This document shows positions 44,195 to 56,560 of a stretch of 64,000 nucleotides of DNA, piece after piece. A program made the position numbers and the translations under genes. Under the pieces are notes generated by a model that saw nothing but the letters and a program-made list of their open reading frames with translations, was not told the DNA's origin and searched no databases. This DNA is from Dryas octopetala (Eukaryota > Streptophyta > Magnoliopsida > Rosales > Rosaceae): assembly GCA_963921425.1 (NCBI GenBank), contig OY992835.1, positions 744,001 to 808,000 of the forward strand. Reading direction: 5' to 3'. The stretch's first letter is position 1, and each line of letters starts with the position of its first letter.

Positions 44195-47100
44195 TTATAT
44201 TGCTATATCCTGCTCATACACAAGCTGGATTCCAATCTCCGTTTCCTTGGAAACTACAATTAATTTGTCCCCAGCTTCCAATTCATCATCTCCAAACCTC
44301 CATCGGCTTAGCCATAGAAATGTACGATATGTACAATCACTATGCTCTTCGGAACAAGCCCGTGCGATTGGAAAGTAGGTCCACCTAAGACCCTTGCTAT
44401 CATTACTGACTTGAAGATGTACAAATCCTATTCGTGGCAGTGAATAAACAACACATACATTTAAGCCTCGGATCTTGAGATTATGGAGGTGTGAAGGTAG
44501 AGTAATAGACAACTTAGAGTCACCCTTGCTTCTGTACATGTACCATTCTGGGATGTTGTGTCCAGGAAGGAAAATGCTAAATATGCCACGTTCATACAGT
44601 CCCTGCAGTTTCATGCACATCACTTATTTTATAACAAGCTATAAAAATCATAATAATAACAACTTGAGAGACAGAGAGAACCTGGAGGGGACCCTTCATG
44701 CTTCTCCATGTGGCCACGTTGTACATTAAGACCTCATCAGTGCTCCCAATGGATTCCAAATTGAACAAGCCCATATCTTTGATCATTTCTATGTCAACAC
44801 TTCTCAACGGTTTCATAGTAAACCCGCCTTGAACTTCAACTAATCTCATGCATCTCAAAAAATTAAAATATGATGATTCAGTGATGTGCAATTTGCCTAC
44901 TATATTCAATGATGTGCAATTTTTTGCTTCCAATTCCTCTAAACTTGGTGGGAGGTCTGGAATCATTACGAGGGTTCTGCAATTGTTTACCACAAGACTC
45001 ATGATTGGGTTTCTACTTAGATTCAAATACTTCAACGAGGATAGACCACAAATATGACTGGGAATCTCTGATAGATTACAGTCATCAAGTCTTAAGCTTC
45101 CCAAAAAATGTGGAAAATTTGACAATGAGAAATTGCTGAGCTCAAGACTTTTTCTTGGTGATACCACAGACCAGACTGATTGCCATGACTTACTCAAAAA
45201 CAGAGGAACTATCTTCCTATCACTAGATGTACATTGTGGATGATTTCTAGCAGTCGTCTTGACTTGAAAGCTGAGCTTTGAGCAACCAGAGAGAATAAGC
45301 TCCTTAAGAGATTCCAACATGGCAATACTTCTTGGAAGTTTTATGAGATTTTTGCAGCCTTTAAGATTCAAGGACACAAGTTTCTTTAGCTTTCCAATGG
45401 ATTCATCAACCTCAGCCAAATTTATACAATATTTAAGAATTAATCTCTCAAGCCTAGGCAGGCCTGACAAGTTAGAGGTTGTGATAAGGCCATGTGAATG
45501 ACTGAGATTAAGGATCTTCAGACTTGGAAGAAACTGTTTGAAAGAGATATAATTAGTATAACTAGTGAGAGAGAGAGAGAGAGACAGAGAGAGAGAGAGA
45601 AGAGTTAAAATTAGTACCATACCCTGGTTCCCTTCCAAACATATTCCAGGCAGCTATGCTGCAACTCAAGACCAACTAGTTTTTCCAAATAAAAATTGGC
45701 TGGTACTGATTTTGAATGGAATCCTTGCCAAGACAACCATACTAAATGTTTTGGAAAATCTTCATAGCTTCCACTGATTTTTACATTATTGAGCAGGAGA
45801 ATTTCAAGATTGTGCATCCTTCTAAATGCCTCTGTACTGAAGTCCACCTCATTTGATGCAAGACCTGAATTGGTTGAGGAAAAGTTGATTGATTTCCAGA
45901 AGAAGAAATCAAGCCAGCGTCGCCTTAAAGAATTTTCACCAGAATCTTCAACATGGCATCGTTTTTTGTTACATCTACCAAATATTGACTCAGTAGACTC
46001 ATCTTCCATCAACAAAGGAACATTGAGCATGAAGCCCTTAATAGTTTCAGTACCCTGCCAACAAAAAATTTTGAATTCCAATCCTCGTGCGAAAATCTAA
46101 GGTGTCCAGTATTGTAATTGTATAATCCTTCTTCCTTCCTATGAAGAAACAAGCTATGTGAAGGAATAAATCTTTGTCATGATCATCTTGTAGACAATCA
46201 TAGCTTGTTCTAAGAACTTTTTGAACTTTTTGAACTTTTTGAACTTTTTGAACTTTTTGAACTTTTTGAACTTTTTGAACTTTTTCAACTTTTTCAACTT
46301 TTTGAACTTTTTGAACATTTCTAACGTCTTCAATTTATCTTCCCATACATCTGCACCTTTTCCAGATAGAGAAGATCCTAGAACTGCAAGAGCTAATGGA
46401 AGCCCATCACAGTGTTGTACTACAGATCTTGAAAGCTCCATGTAGCCTTCAATAGGATGGTTTTGTCTGAAGGCATGCCAACTAAAAAGCTCAAGTGATT
46501 GATATTTATCCAATCCTTCAACCTTAAACATTTTGCAAGTTTCACTAGAATTTAACAAATTTTCACGTCTAGTTGTGATGATAATTTTACTTCCTGGATG
46601 CAGCCAGTCCCGCATTCGAAGAATTGCATTGAATTGGTCCGAGTGGTCTACATCATCAACAACAATAAGAAGTCTTTTGCCATATACAGCAGATTCGATC
46701 ATTCTCATTCCTTCATCTGTGCTGTATATTTCCCTTGCTTTCCCCTTTTGGATATCTGAAAGAAGTTGTCTTTGCAAGCGAATCAAATCACTGGGTTTTC
46801 CTGACCTTTCTCTATTTAAATCTGCAAGAAAGCTGCTGCCTTGAAATCTATTGAAGTTTTGGTTATAAGCAGCTTTGGCAATGGTGGTCTTGCCAATTCC
46901 GCCCATCCCACAGATCACAGCTACACCAACATCATTCGATCCATCTTTCAGCCACATGTTTATGCCTTTCACACGATCATCCATTCCGACCACAAAGGGA
47001 GCAACATATAATGCTTTGTGAGCCAGTTTATTTCCAACCTCCTCAACAAGATCTTGGATAAATTGCCCCTCGTACCTATAAATATATTACTGATATCAAC

Positions 47101-47791
47101 ATATATAAAGAAAAAAACAAATTTAACTTCTGTATAGAAGGGTACAATTGATGATAATATCAAGTTGAAATGAATGATTATACCCACTTACTAATATTGA
47201 GTATATATAAGATATGAACAAATGAATCTTAAATTTAAATAAAATGTTGTCCAAATAAAGAAGATTGAACCAAATTCCAAAATTTAAAGTGAGAAGCTTT
47301 TGGGAGTGAAATTATTACCCATCTCCTAAAACCATCCCGCCCAGATCTGCAACACTTCTAAGAGCTCTTCTCCAATCTTCCACCTTGTCCATCTCCTCCT
47401 TGAAGCGCTGTTCATGTCTACCAAATGCATCTGAAAAACTCCCAGTTTGCTTCCGGACATGGGATGGATCCACATGATAGAAAACTGGCACAACCATGTG
47501 GCCATCAGTTGTTCTGCGTTTCATGATCATGGCAAGTTCGTCCAAGCACCATGTTGAGGAAGCGTAGTCCTTGGAAAACACAACTATGGAAACTCGTGAC
47601 TCTTGTATGGCTTTCTGCAGCTCAGCCTTGATTTCTTCTCCTCTTTCAATTTCATCATCATCTCTAAAGGTGTGGATTCCTGCCCCCTCCAAAGCTCTGT
47701 AGAGATGATCAGTAAAACCCTTGCGTGTGTCTTCGCCTCTGAAACTCAAGAACGCATGATACCTACACCTGTTTGAGGAGGAAGCATCCAT
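44195..47791 (-). pseudogene. TNL-C: TIR-NB-LRR gene broken by repeat expansion and deletion
   Basis: The closest relative of TNL-B. The TIR exon 47791-47319 is intact and nearly identical to B. The NB-ARC exon starts at 47075 and keeps P-loop GMGGIGKTTIAK, LLIVVDDVD and GLPLALAVLG, but at 46312-46214 eleven 9-base units replace the segment after 'KTLE', giving a (KKF)n run and a shifted frame that stops at 46154. A further deletion of about 260 bases removes the end of this exon (including the MHQ region), its donor and most of intron 2; the junction lies near 46070. Exon 3 (46054-45623), exon 4 (45533-44682, with an LRR deletion that keeps frame) and exon 5 (44602-44195, C-JID, ending early at 'YEQDIAI') remain open. 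It cannot make a full receptor, although a TIR plus partial NB-ARC product is possible. Confidence 0.92.
46214..46312. repeat. Eleven tandem copies of a 9-bp unit within TNL-C NB-ARC exon
   Basis: Units GAACTTTTT (nine copies) and CAACTTTTT (two copies). On the coding strand each reads AAAAAGTTC, i.e. Lys-Lys-Phe. TNL-B has a single 'ttcaaaaagttcttag' at this point, which probably seeded the expansion. Confidence 0.95.
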
Positions 47792-48190
47792 TTGTGTTTG
47801 TGTTTGTAAATGCAGAGTTTATTGAAATGTATATGCAGTTTGTGTATAAGAAAAGTGGGAATGGATGGACAAGCTAGTCGCCAAGTCTTTTATGTTATGG
47901 CCATTAACTTCTATTCGTCATCCAACTACCATGCTTTCTTTAATTACTCATTATGTTATGATTGTGCAATTACATTTCAAATTTGAAATTTATTAGCAAC
48001 ACTCCTTTTTAACTTCTATTTTTTTGTCATTTCTTTCTTCCTAATCATTAAGGGAGACGCGATCGAAACCATGGTTAAAGAAATAGATTATGATGATGTT
48101 GCAGAGTTTATTGAAATGCATATGCAGTTTTGTACGTGTATAATGGTAAGAAAAGTGGAAATGGATGGACAAGCTAGTCGTCAAGTCAAT
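47792..48190. repeat. TNL-C leader region and a partial second copy of it
   Basis: 47792-47955 matches the TNL-B upstream region. At 48099-48190 the segment 'gcagagtttattgaaatgca' to 'ggacaagctagtcgtcaagt' occurs again in the same orientation. This suggests that a further TNL copy once stood here, or that the promoter was duplicated locally. Confidence 0.75.
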
Positions 48191-48984
48191 GATAACTTAT
48201 AATTTGTGAAAAACTTGGAAATGTGAAAATACCAAATAGCAACTGCTTTAATAATGCAGTGGACCCACACGGTTAAGCAAATGCTACGATCCTTACTTTA
48301 GAGGAGTCAAGCGACTCAAGCCCTTAGGAATTGAATAGTCTTTTCCTCTTTTAAATTAAACTGATGCAATTTAAAAAAAAAAAAAAAAAAAAATCGAAAC
48401 AGAAACACAAGTTCGCTGTTATTTGGTTTACAATAATAAAGATAGCTCTCAACTATCACCTGAATTAACCTTATGGTCCAGTTGGTTCCAAGCATTCAAC
48501 AGGCCATTCATTATCACATATTCACATATGAAGCAAAAGTTGACAGAACTCGCTAGTCGCTCCGCGCTATCGGAAAAGTTGGAAATATCAGATTTTTGAC
48601 AAAACCAAAAAACCAAAAAACACAAATTACTGCAGAAAAAATCAAAATTTTAATGCCAATTTATCGATCTTGTTATAAATATTAGGTTAAAGTTCAATTT
48701 ACACACTAAAATATAGGAAGTATTTCAACTATATCCATCATGTACAAAATCATTCAAAAACATAACTCATCTAAAATCTAAATTGAAAATTTTTTATTTC
48801 TCATCTCTTTCTTTTTTTACCTCTCTCCACCTCCCACTCTCTCTCTTCCCTCTTTCTGGCCAACCCTCCCAACCCAGCCTCTCCCGACCCCACCCTCACC
48901 ACAAGGACTGGCTTGAGATGGCAACGTATTGGGAAAACCCAAGAACCCAAGTAAGACATAATAATAAATTATTAATCTTATAAT
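48191..48984. other. No gene; intergenic with a pyrimidine-rich tract
   Basis: A poly(A) run at 48372-48392 and a C/T-rich tract at 48784-48915, similar in composition to 3181-3695. No supported gene. Confidence 0.5.
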
Positions 48985-50164
48985 TGTTGTAAAAGTATAT
49001 GAAAGTAGGGTTTGAGGCAGAGAAAAATGTGATATGTATTCTTTCATTCATCAGATAACTATCCTTATATAGAGGTATGGTTTACTAGGGTTTAGTACAA
49101 ATACAAGTAAAGCGACAAAATCAAGCTTGTTGAGATTTGACATTCTTTACAAGAAATGAACAAATAATCATAATTAGTGCTTTAGACAATAACATCCATA
49201 AGCAACAAATAAGAACTTCAAGTTCTATAACATGGTATGAAAATTCAAATTAAGCATGTAAAATCTACTAGTTTTATCATGTATGGTGAATTTTTATGAA
49301 GGAAACTTCAAGTTCTTTATATGGCATTATTGAAGCTACAGGTTCAATATTTATGTATGAATTACTGTTTCATTAATTACCTGTATTTTTTACACATATA
49401 CTCTAGTGCAAATATTTAAACAAGTAAAATGTCCATATAACCAAATAGAACTGAAAAATATCACAAAATTATTTAAATAAATATTTTTGAAATCTGAAGT
49501 ATATATATTAAATCGGATGAATATTAACAAGTCACAATTAGCAGCGCAGTGGTTCTTAGCGCAAGTTGGTGCGCAAAAGGTTTTAGGTTTGAACCCTAGG
49601 CATTGCAAGGGATGAAAATCTCCTTTTTTCAGAGTTTCAGGAGGCTCGCCACGTGTTAGTGCGAGACTAGCCGCTGATGTGGCTGCTTGGGCTTGCACAG
49701 GCTGGTTGCTGGCCGTGCTGGGTGGTTTTCGATCACCCAAAAATTCTCCCTTTTTTTTAATCATTCAATAAAAAAAAAAAAACATGTACAAAAGTATATA
49801 ACTCTAAATAAATCAATCACATAGATTTAGGGTTCATGCTTCATGGGGATTTTTACATGCAATCAAGGTTAAATAAGCATGAATATAAAATTATTTTATA
49901 AAATCTACTTGGTTGAAGAGCAGATTGAATGATGATCCTCTTTTGTTTGGCAATCCACAATCCCAGAGCTTTCCGTGCTGATAACGTGTTGTAAAAGTAT
50001 ATGAAAGTAGGGTTTGAGGTAGAGAAAAATATGATCTGTATTCTTTCATTCATCATATAACTATCCTTATATAGAGGTATGGTTTACTAGGGTTTAGTAC
50101 AATTACAAGTATGCCCCTACAACTAAATACAGGAATAGCCGCACTAATAAAGTATTTACAACAA
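48985..50164 (-). mobile_element. Small non-autonomous Copia derivative
   Basis: The right LTR 49987-50164 (178 bp; TGTTGTAAAAG ... ATTTACAACA) is complete. The left LTR, from 48985, matches its first ~130 bases and is then cut. The target duplication ATAAT is at 48980-48984 and 50165-50169. Next to the right LTR, on the minus strand, is 'ttatcagcacggaaagctc', a primer-site-like sequence, so the element runs on the minus strand. It has no coding domain. The LTRs belong to the same family as the truncated element at 10179-13602, which or whose relatives may supply the enzymes. Confidence 0.85.
49539..49765 (+). mobile_element. tRNA-derived SINE
   Basis: A-box-like TAGCAGCGCAGTGG (49539-49552) and B-box-like GGTTTGAACCC (49586-49596) sit about 35 bases apart, as in a tRNA-type RNA polymerase III promoter. 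They are followed by an unrelated body with 'gctcgccacgtgttagtgcg' and a T-rich 3' end ('ctcccttttttttaa'). No protein is coded. It lies within the small Copia element, so it inserted after it. Plant SINEs of this build depend on LINE reverse transcriptase. Confidence 0.75.
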
Positions 50165-50420
50165 TAATATAATTATTGCATAATTGCTTTGGTATAATTA
50201 TTGCTTAATTGCATAATATTTTTTCCTAAGTTTGCAGGAGATTACGGAAAAGAACAAACAAAATAGAGATGCCCAAATGATGAACCACACAGGTGGAACC
50301 TAGAGTTGTGCAGTCAGTCGACATAATTATGTAAGTAAATTAAATTTTATTAAAATTTTAAATTTTATACATTTAGGATTTTCAATTCTTAGAGGAATTA
50401 ATTATTGTTTTAATGGATTA

Positions 50421-51164
50421 CATAATAAGTTCCAAGAGCATGGACGTGAGCCCGACATCATCTCCTTTTTTCAAGAAAAGCATACCCATAAGGATGAGAG
50501 AAGGTCTTGGGTTGATGCACCATCGGAGAAGCATTTTGTAAGTGTTATATATATTTTTTTATCTTTTGCTTTATATTTTATCTGAACTTTCTTAATTATG
50601 AAGTTGCTAGTACTAATATATATTTGTTAGGCTGCCATGGATGCTCAATTGCATTCAAGGCTGGAATCTGGAGAGGAGGGCAACAATGAGCTGCGAGAGG
50701 CGCAGGTGTATGTTGCTGAGATGGGTCCTGAGAGAAAGAATAGGGTTCAGCTCTATGGACTTAGTGCGACACCATCTCAGGTGCCATTTGCTAGTGCACA
50801 ACATGGATCATCATCTCATCGATCGCGCTCAGACTATGCTCGCTTGGAGGCAGAAAATCAACAATTGAAGTCCCAAATGGAGCAACTTGCAGCTCAGTAG
50901 GCGGCTTATCAGGCAAGCATGGATGAGATGTGGTCGCTGATGGAGGCGTTTAGACATAGTTCACAACAGCCGCCATCTTATCCTGCACATACATTGCATC
51001 CTCCATATTTGTCTTATCCGCACATGCTGCCACCATATTCTTTTCACCCATCGTATCCTGGATATCCGCCTTATCAGATGGCACCTTACCGGTCGGAGTT
51101 CACTTCTACATCTGCTAAGCAGTCTCCAGCTGCAATACCTCAAATTTTATTGATTTTGGGTTAA
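50421..51164 (+). pseudogene. En/Spm-type plant transposase relic (Transposase_24-like)
   Basis: An exon-like piece at about 50430-50537 contains EPDIISFFQEKHTHKDERRS and WVDAPSEKHF. It is followed after a GTAAGT donor and a TTAG acceptor by 50633-51164 (AAMDAQLHSRLESGEEGNNE, LREAQVYVAEMGPERKNRVQ, YGLSATPSQ, then a heptad-like 'LEAENQQLKSQMEQLAAQ'). This arrangement is typical of the Ptta/En/Spm plant transposase family. A TAG at 50898-50900 interrupts the frame, which then continues with a Pro/Tyr/His-rich tail to 51164. Upstream conserved parts are missing. It is a relic of a CACTA-related element and not obviously linked to the capture element at 22790. Confidence 0.7.
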
Positions 51165-54100
51165 GGGTGTTACTAATCTAATTCAAAATAGTTAGAACTA
51201 ATTGTTACTTCTTTTGAACACAAATGTGAATTTATTCCACATAGACAAATTTATGGATTTACGTTTATCTAAGTGCTTTATTTAAAATTATGCACTTATG
51301 ATAGATAATGTCACTTGCTAAGAACATGACCACTTGTGCACAACACTTAAACCTAATTGCTTATGTTTGGATAATTGGATTATGAACATGACTTTGTTCA
51401 CTAATTTGGTAGTTTCGAATTTCAAAGAAATGGCAAGAGCTTATATGTTTTAATTTCATCCAAAAATTGTTTTAAGGCACTTATTTTAAATAACATATTT
51501 TATTGATTGTTTGGACACTTAATTGATCCTTTCAGATCACACACACACACACTCTTGCTTGTACAAATAGGTGTTTGTGACATTATTTGTTTAGAGTTAG
51601 GATTTGACAACTAGACATACCAAGGGTTGCAAAGTTGACCTTGAAACCCTATTTTCCTTGACCAATCTAGACCACTAGGGCTAGAAACCTAGATTACTTA
51701 AGCAAGAGATCAAATGATAACTATTGCATGGCATAGAGGTCATGACTAGAGGTGGACTTGGAGTGAATTTTTGGCTAAGAGGAAAGAAAAACCAAATAAA
51801 AGGTCATGATGGTATTAATTAATTGACTTTGGTTAAATAAAAGCCTTTGATTGGTCATTGGGCTGTTTAGCCTAGAGCCTTAGGCTAAACATTCAATTAA
51901 AAAGGGTCTAAGGGATTGGCCAGCCTATTAGAAGCCTCTTGAGAAACCAAAAGCCCTGACAAACAGCCCAAGAGCCTTGTCAAAAATCTTTCCCCCGCAA
52001 GAAAGGAAGTATCTCTTAAGTTTTCCCTCCAACAAACACAAGAACATACCCTTTTATAAAACCAACTCCTGCTCAGACTAAACCCCCCCCCCCCCTCCCC
52101 CCTCCCAACAAAAATTCTAAGTCTAGAACAAGAGAGAGAGAGTTAGAGAAAGAGGAAGGACAAGAGGAGAAGAAGAGTGAAGCCAAAGAGGGAGGCCAAC
52201 CCGAAAAGAAGAAGGGAGTTTTGCGGCCTGCATTGCTCTTTGAAAAACTCAGCAAGAATTGGTAAGAACCCTCACTCTACCCTCTAAGTCTGATTTTCAA
52301 TACCTTGTAACCTTTTTGAATGGCTAGGGTTAAGTGCATCCAAGGAAAAATCCAAGCGTCTCACAACCTAACCTTGTTTAGCTATTTTCGCATTTTTTGA
52401 CCTTATTGACAAAAATTGATTTCTATACCAATCGGGATAGAATCTTGCAAAACTGTTTTTGTGCATAAAACTAGACATATACACCTTTAATTCAAGCTAA
52501 GAATCATGCAAATGCCATTTATATTGAGTGAGTTATGCATTTTTTAAGTTTGCCTAAAAATTTGACTATTTTCTGCAGCTTTTTTCAAAGAAAATTTTTG
52601 AGGTTTGCATGCTCAAATTTTGTTTTACTTAGAGACTTGATTTGAAATCATTACAATAGATTGTAGAACTGATTTTGGACTTATACCAATTGGTTTTACT
52701 TGATTTGGTGCATTAAACCCAAAAAAGACATTTTTTACCACATGAACAGTAATTATGCAGCAAAATCAGATTTCTGATGTGAACTTTGGGCTTTCGAAAA
52801 CAATACTTTCATAACTCCAATTGCTTTGAAAATTTTTGTTCATGAGTGTTAGTATGTCTTCTAATTGCCTGTAAAAAATCTCGTTCAAATTATTTTTGTG
52901 TGATTTTACAAAATTCAATAAGCAAGTACTGCCCATTTGCATTTTTAAAGAAACAAATATGTCTCAAAACTGCCATTTTTGACAATAAGGCTTTTTGGCC
53001 TAAATTGTTGGTTCACACAGGTCACAAATCATCCCTGGGATTGATCTATGAGCATGAGGGAGTTCATGTACCTCTAGAATGGAGTTTGGGTTGTCAAAAC
53101 CCATGTTTTTGAACAAAATCTAGGTTGCAGCATACCTCTTTTCTGCTGTGGCCTATCTGTTGGTTTTTAAGCTTCCAATTATGCTTGCATACATGATTTA
53201 GAACTTGTTTGAGGTCATAGAATGATTGCTTATAGGTTATAGGTCTTGGATGCCACTTAACTTAGCCAATACAATATCAAAACCCTAGAAAACTCCATTT
53301 GAGTTTGAGAATGTGAAATCTGATTCCCTTTGTATTTTGGGATTAATTTTCAGTTTGGTGGATCACTACAAGGACAAGAAGATTCAATTGAGGTAGGGGG
53401 ATCTAGTCTTTTCTAAACTCTATGTTTTAATGTGATTTAATTCTCAGTTAATTTAATGTGGTTGTTTCCCTGAATGCTTGGCTCGGATTGATTCTTGTCT
53501 TAGATGTTTTAACTTGTTTCTTGACTACCATGTTTGATTGGAATTAAATAATTAACCTTGAAAGGAAATTATGATTTATTTAGTTAATTATAGAAAAAGA
53601 TAATCAATTTGCTTTTAAAACCGAGAATTAATTGAATTTGGGATGCATGTTGATGACTTCAATTTGCCTAATTAGGGTGGAAAAAGCTACCTATTTGTTC
53701 TAGGATTAAACAAGTGGACTTATGTGAATTTATTTGAAAATTGAATCACCAGGGCTGCATAATTAGTTTTAAAGAAACTAACCTAAGATTTAAAGTGCTA
53801 ATGAACTTAGGTTGGTTTATTTTGAAAATAATGAACTACATATTATTTTATTGTTGTATTAAAAGGGTACTAGATCACCTAGATCTAAACTAATAGGGCC
53901 TATATAATTGGTGGTACTCGAAAATTATTAAGGATTGATTTCTACATTGTTGTAAAACTTGAAAGTTCTAAGGTTTAAGAACTAGTGTAAAGGTGTATAA
54001 GAGGCTTGGAACCAATAAAAGAATGTGTGTTAAATTGGCCTTATTTGTTGGTTTCGGATCCAAGTTTAAACTTGGACTTGGCTGTCTATTTAATTGCACT

Positions 54101-54754
54101 TTTTGCCTTAAATTTTTATTTGTGTTAAAAGGCATGTTATATGAGTAATAAAATGAATGAATTGATTATATAATTTGATTGTCATTTCATGGTTATATAG
54201 CATCATATATACATGTGAAGCATTGAGGGCAGCCACACCTTGCATAGGGGCTGCCAAAGCATACATGAGCATTCATATTTATTGAATCAAGAATGCTTAC
54301 ACTAATGTGGTTTAAGTATTTGGACTTCCTAATTAGAGATGAAAAGGTACAGTTCTTACTTTATCATTGGGTTCAATTCCCTAAATGGTATGCATATAAG
54401 TGTCGTCTGGAATTGGTTATGAAAATTAAGAATATGCTAGAAGGGAAAGTAGATGGTTTTTATTTACTTCAATGAAAGGACATCTCACTATTTAGATCTT
54501 ACTTTTTAGTAAGATATGAGGGATAGAGGTAATTAACTTTACAAATTAGGGCATAAGTCCACTGTCTATAAACTTTAACAGGTTTGCAATGTCATGGAGA
54601 AAAAGGTACGCTTGCATTGTTATTTAATTAAATATACATTTGCATTTCATGAGATTAATCATGTTGCATATATTAAAAATGGATGTATGATGGTTTAATC
54701 ATACCCAACCCGAGAAAGCATGGTATTATTTATGAAATTATAGCCATAACTTGA
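51165..54754. other. No recognised gene; a promoter-like stretch at ~52050
   Basis: About 3.6 kb of AT-rich DNA without credible coding sequence. At 52050-52260 there is 'cccttttataaaacc' (TATA-like), a C-rich run (52085-52101), a GA-rich leader and a donor-like ATTG|GTAAGAACC. This resembles a promoter, short 5' exon and intron start, but no downstream exon could be recognised. Confidence 0.4.
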
Positions 54755-55559
54755 TGTTGATGCTGAAAAATGGTAAAGTAGTCAACGTCGAGTCGAACCA
54801 CGTGGACCCGTTGACCTCCTAATGAGTGGATGACACGTCGAAGTGGGGTAGGAACAGGTAGCTGGGTCCGACTAGTGAATAGTGGAGAAAGAGTGATATT
54901 CAAAGCACCCTGCGCAAGTACACAAAAGTGAGCGGGAAGGGCACCGATGTGGTACCGGCCGAACCTCCTCTGACGCTCAAGTTAGTGTTCAGAGAATCTA
55001 TGAGCAGAGTGAGTGAATAGTATAATATTGATTGAATTGTCCCTTTTGTGACAAGAATGTACCTATTTTATAGTACTTTTGGAAGAGTGTCAACCAATCC
55101 GGTGATGACACGTGTCCCTTGTAATGACTCACACTGTAGGAGCGCCACGTGTCACCTGTCTCGTGGATCGGAATGAGTCGAAACGGGTCGGGGCCTAGGA
55201 GGCTAGAGCTTGAGAGGCCGGAACCTAGGAGGCCAGGACGTAGGAGGCCGGAGCCTAGGGGGCCGGAGCCTAAGAGGTCAGGGGCTAGGAGCCCAGGAGC
55301 CCAGGAAGGGCTTCGTCTTTGGGCCTAAGAAGTCGGAGCCCAAGAACTTAGGAGGGGCTTATCCTCTGAGCCTAGGCCCAAACGACATAATGTTAAGCCT
55401 TATGTGACTTGTCGTTATGCCAAGATGATTAGTCATACGAATAGAGGTCCCCCAAGTTTCCGAGCAAAAGATACTTCTTGGTTAGGAACTTTGTACACAA
55501 AGAAGTCCGAGCAGAACGACAAGTGTCCACATACTTGTTCCTGCTTAAGATACTGTCCA
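54755..55559 (-). repeat. Putative 3' LTR of the Tat element
   Basis: Plus-strand ends TGTTGATGCTG (54755) and TACTGTCCA (55559). The next bases, 'gaagccccccaagttcc', are the complement of a polypurine tract, GGAACTTGGGGGGCTTC. On the minus strand a TATA-like 'ctataaaatagg' lies near 55065. Inside, 55195-55300 holds about six degenerate copies of 'aggaggccggagccta'. A second 'cccccaagttt' at 55449 leaves some doubt about the exact boundary. Confidence 0.5.
55195..55300. repeat. Tandem ~16-bp repeats in the LTR
   Basis: Degenerate units of the type 'ggccggagcctaggag' repeated about six times. Confidence 0.7.
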
Positions 55560-55924
55560 GAAGCCCCCCAAGTTCCTGAGCAAGAAAAGCTGTACTGTAG
55601 GAAAGCTTGGGGGATTAGATATAAAAGATCATAATAATTTTTTTTTTTTTTTTGAATTTTAAATTTGATCACTCTATACTTCGAGCAGTAGACGCTTCGC
55701 AAAATCCCAGTGAATCCCATCCAATTTAATGGTGGGATGTTGCCCTTGGTAAATGAGAATCTGGAATTAAATGGTAGAGCCCAAATATAAAAAATTGCAC
55801 ACTCACATCTCCCCCCCCCCCCCACTTTTTTTTTTTTTTGTGACTAACTTGGAGAGAGAAAAGAAAGTTGTTTTTTTTTTTAATGAACAAACATTGGCTG
55901 TGAGGGGTGGAAACAAAATAGGGG

Positions 55925-56560
55925 AAGAAGAAAGAGGGCTCGGCTCGGGTGGGTGGGGGTATTGCTCGGGTCGGACTGAGGGGGGGGCTGTAGGCTCGGG
56001 TTAGAGAGGGTGTGTTGCTCGGATTGGACTGAGGGGGGGGGGTTGTAGGCTCGGGTCGGAGAGGGAGGGGTCGGGTCGGAGAGGGTTGGGCTGCGCGCTG
56101 CTCGGAGTGAAGGTGGAGGCTCGGGTCGGCGGCGCGGCGCGGAGCAGGAGAGCCTTGTGGTGCTCGGGCTGCTCGGATCGGTGCGGGTCGGGCCGAAGGT
56201 GTTGTGCGCGCGGCGGACTCGGGCCGAAGGTGTTATGCGCGGGGCGGGTTGCGGTGTGTTCGGGCCGGCGGCTTGGAGCAGAGGAGCTCGGCGCAGGGCG
56301 GAGGAGGTGCTGTTCGGGTCGGAACAGGGGGGCTGCTCTGCTCGGATCGGCTCGGGTGTGGGCTGCGCGGAGGTGCTGCAGGTCGGTTGAGCTGGGCTGC
56401 TGCGCGGTGGTGCTGCGAAAGGCTGCGCGGAGGTGCTGCTGGGCTGGGTTGCTGCGCGGGTCTGCTGGGCTGACTTGCTGCGCAGTGGTGCACGGGTCGG
56501 CTCGTTGGGTGTGGGCTCGAGCAGCAGCGGCTTGGGTTGAGCGGGTCAGAAAATTGGAGG
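55925..56560. repeat. GC-rich degenerate minisatellite
   Basis: A locally GC-rich stretch full of 'gctcgggtcgga'-like units, e.g. 'ggctcgggtcggagaggg' twice near 56049-56080. Long frames on both strands here are compositional. It precedes the accessory gene and may form its leader. Confidence 0.6.

Noticed and set aside
49539..49600. A functional tRNA gene
   Set aside because: A- and B-box-like sequences are present but the flanking bases do not form a tRNA acceptor stem and the unit continues as a SINE body.
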